NCBI GenBank assembly: GCA_036490175.1
Contig: DASXEJ010000071.1
Coordinates: forward strand, 1-43,489
DNA length: 43,489 bases
From: Pirellulales bacterium
GTDB taxonomy: Bacteria; Planctomycetota; Planctomycetia; Pirellulales; JACPPG01
Direction: 5' to 3'
The notes under the pieces are model-generated. The model made no database searches. It saw nothing but the letters and a program-made list of their open reading frames with translations, and was not told the origin of the DNA. Positions 42,130 through 43,489 of the stretch are shown piece after piece (position 1 is the stretch's first letter; each line of letters opens with the position of its first letter). The position numbers were made by a program, and so were the translations under genes.

Positions 42130-43116
42130 GTGGACAATTCAATGGCCTTTACAAGCAGATGGTTGTTTTCTTTCCTAATTGTCGCGTTCGGCGGCTGCCA
42201 GCAGGTGGTAAACGTGCTGCCCACATCATCGTGGCATCAGAAATTCGGCTGGAAGGCAAAAGATTACTTCGACGATCCGAAAGTGGTCGCCTTATGCGAT
42301 GCAATCGAGGCGAATGACCTTGCGGAGATTGATCGGCTAGTCGCCGCCGGCGCGGACGTGAACGCCCAAGGCAAAGGGAAGATGACGCCGCTCTTGTGGG
42401 CCTTTCCCGGCAATCACTTAGAACGTTTCAAGCGATTATTGGAGCATGGAGCGAATCCGAACGTCATCGTGGAGAGCGATTTTGGCACGCGCGGGCAGAT
42501 CTTGTCAGGCACGTCCATAACCCATATGGCGACGGAGACCACGTTTCCCGGCTATTTCGATGCGGTCTTCGCTCATGGCGGCGATCCGAATCTTGAGCAG
42601 AAGACAAAAGCATTGGGGCGAGGCGACACGCCGATTTTCACGGTTGTTATGTCGCCTGTTCCCAATAAGAAAGAGAAGATCCAATTCTTGCTCGAAAAAG
42701 GGGCGGACATCAACCATTTAGACGGCAGCGGCGAAACAGCAATGATGCACGCCGTTGGGTTTAGTCAATTTGACCTTGTGCTGATGCTGCTGGAGGCAGG
42801 TGCTGACCACATGGTTTACAACAAGCGTGGCAGCGCCAGGTTGACGCATATGATACTTGTCTGGAAAACACACACAGATGACGTAGCTAGCTGGACGCCG
42901 CAACTCAGAGCGGACTACGATGCCGTCGTTCGGTGGCTCGAAGCTCACGGAGAGTCCTTTTCGGAAGCACAAAAGGACCTGGACAGGTGGAGCACCTGGT
43001 CGAGAGATACCGGTGAGTATAAACGCAAGATGGCCGCCGAGATTGCCGCACGCAAAGCTCGCGAGGCCGAAGAGCGAGAGAAACGGGAAAGTACCGTCGA
43101 CAAAGCGGATCAGTGA
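42130..43116 (+). CDS. ankyrin-repeat putative lipoprotein
   Basis: The 328-residue protein has a hydrophobic N-terminal segment ending FGGC (Cys23), a lipobox-like site, though Phe at -3 is atypical. Ankyrin repeats follow: AIEANDLAEIDRLVAAGADVNAQ (about 57-80), LLEHGANPN, VFAHGGDPN, LLEKGADINH and LLEAGADH, with slightly irregular spacing. The last 50 residues are a charged helix. The GTG at 42130 follows AGGGAA by ten bases; an ATG at 42142 would keep the signal. The gene starts 13 bases after the giant lipase gene and is surely co-transcribed. Ankyrin proteins serve as immunity partners of lipase-type effectors in several bacteria, so protection against the neighbour is a reasonable inference. 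Confidence 0.85.
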   Translation: MDNSMAFTSRWLFSFLIVAFGGCQQVVNVLPTSSWHQKFGWKAKDYFDDPKVVALCDAIEANDLAEIDRLVAAGADVNAQGKGKMTPLLWAFPGNHLERFKRLLEHGANPNVIVESDFGTRGQILSGTSITHMATETTFPGYFDAVFAHGGDPNLEQKTKALGRGDTPIFTVVMSPVPNKKEKIQFLLEKGADINHLDGSGETAMMHAVGFSQFDLVLMLLEAGADHMVYNKRGSARLTHMILVWKTHTDDVASWTPQLRADYDAVVRWLEAHGESFSEAQKDLDRWSTWSRDTGEYKRKMAAEIAARKAREAEEREKRESTVDKADQ

Positions 43117-43180
43117 ACCATCGGTATGAATGTACTGGCGCCGAGCCAAGAACGATGGAGCCGCAGAGTTGAGCGCAAAC

Positions 43181-43216
43181 AAAAAAGCTCCGCTCGCGTG
43201 CAAACGTGGGCGGGGC
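43181..43216 (-). terminator. rho-independent terminator of the minus-strand end gene
   Basis: Read on the minus strand, a GC-rich imperfect hairpin (43216 down to 43187) is followed by six T bases (43186-43181). It lies about 80 bases after the stop codon of the partial minus-strand gene, and also separates it from the ankyrin gene. Confidence 0.6.
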
Positions 43217-43296
43217 CATTTAATGAAGTGGGTGAATTGTCGGTCTGGCAGCGCGATCTCGCCGGCGTTGTGCTGCCTGACGGGCGCCTCAAGCTG

Positions 43297-43489
43297 CTAG
43301 CTATCGACGGCATGGCGTATAGTGTCGATGTCAAACGGCGGCACGTCGATCAGTTGATCCGTCTGTCGGTTGCTGGACCAGCCGTCGCGCCATTCCGGCC
43401 CGTAACCAAACAGCAGACTATCGGCGTTCGCCGTGTGCTGAATCTGGTCCGGAGTATCCTGGTTGAAAGCCAGCGTCTCGCCCGCTTCT
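43297..43489 (-). CDS. C-terminal part of an unidentified protein
   Basis: A frame open from the window edge to TAG (43297-43299) gives 63 residues of ordinary composition, including LLFGYGPEWRDGWSS and a DVPPFDIDTIRH end. The terminator just downstream supports a real gene ending here. I do not recognise the family. A plus-strand frame from ATG 43126 is also open to the edge, but it would run through that terminator. Confidence 0.5.
   Translation of the reverse strand, partial: EAGETLAFNQDTPDQIQHTANADSLLFGYGPEWRDGWSSNRQTDQLIDVPPFDIDTIRHAVDS

Overview
The window looks like chromosome of a high-GC planctomycete, most likely of the Pirellula type. The evidence is lineage style rather than a marker gene: a very long cell-surface protein with a LEPR-XLL-like N-terminal motif, a Tat-exported sugar isomerase-like protein, a redoxin/cytochrome c/copper-oxygenase fusion, a DUF11-repeat protein, dockerin repeats and many weak ribosome-binding sites. 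No rRNA, CRISPR array or insertion sequence was seen.

Layout. (1) 150-4696, minus strand: a tightly overlapping set encoding a C39-like cysteine peptidase, a RimK-type ATP-grasp ligase and a GCS2-type glutamate-amine ligase, followed after a gap by a class II glutamine amidotransferase. Together they look like a small amide or peptide synthesis and processing pathway. A stretch with several nested perfect stems (4803-4975) lies just upstream of this operon. (2) 5008-16074: exported or metabolic single genes (redox/copper protein, Tat-exported TIM-barrel protein, double alpha/beta hydrolase, AhpD-like protein, DUF11 surface protein, creatininase-like hydrolase, enolase-superfamily enzyme). (3) 16299-25199: an UMF1-type MFS transporter with a large domain inserted in a predicted periplasmic loop, a SIS sugar-phosphate isomerase, a ROK kinase, dapB and thrC, a DksA-like protein, lspA and an Rrf2 regulator.

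(4) 25479-about 34800: an integrated mobile element beside a tRNA-Ala(CGC) gene. All its genes are on the minus strand: tyrosine integrase, XRE regulator, AlpA-like excisionase, several unknown small proteins, an HK97-type prohead protease, a primase/SF3 helicase and a large unknown protein. It has replication and integration functions and one capsid-maturation enzyme, but no recognisable capsid, portal, terminase or tail gene, which suggests a phage satellite or a reduced prophage. The integrase reading frame runs through the tRNA gene on the opposite strand.

(5) 35472-43116: a 2.2-kilo-residue secreted or surface protein with dockerin repeats, RTX repeats and Ig-like domains, ending in a class 3 lipase domain. 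It is followed 13 bases later by an ankyrin-repeat, lipoprotein-like gene. This pair has the form of a giant lipase effector and its immunity protein, and with region 4 it makes the right third of the window an accessory region. A partial minus-strand gene with its own terminator closes the window.
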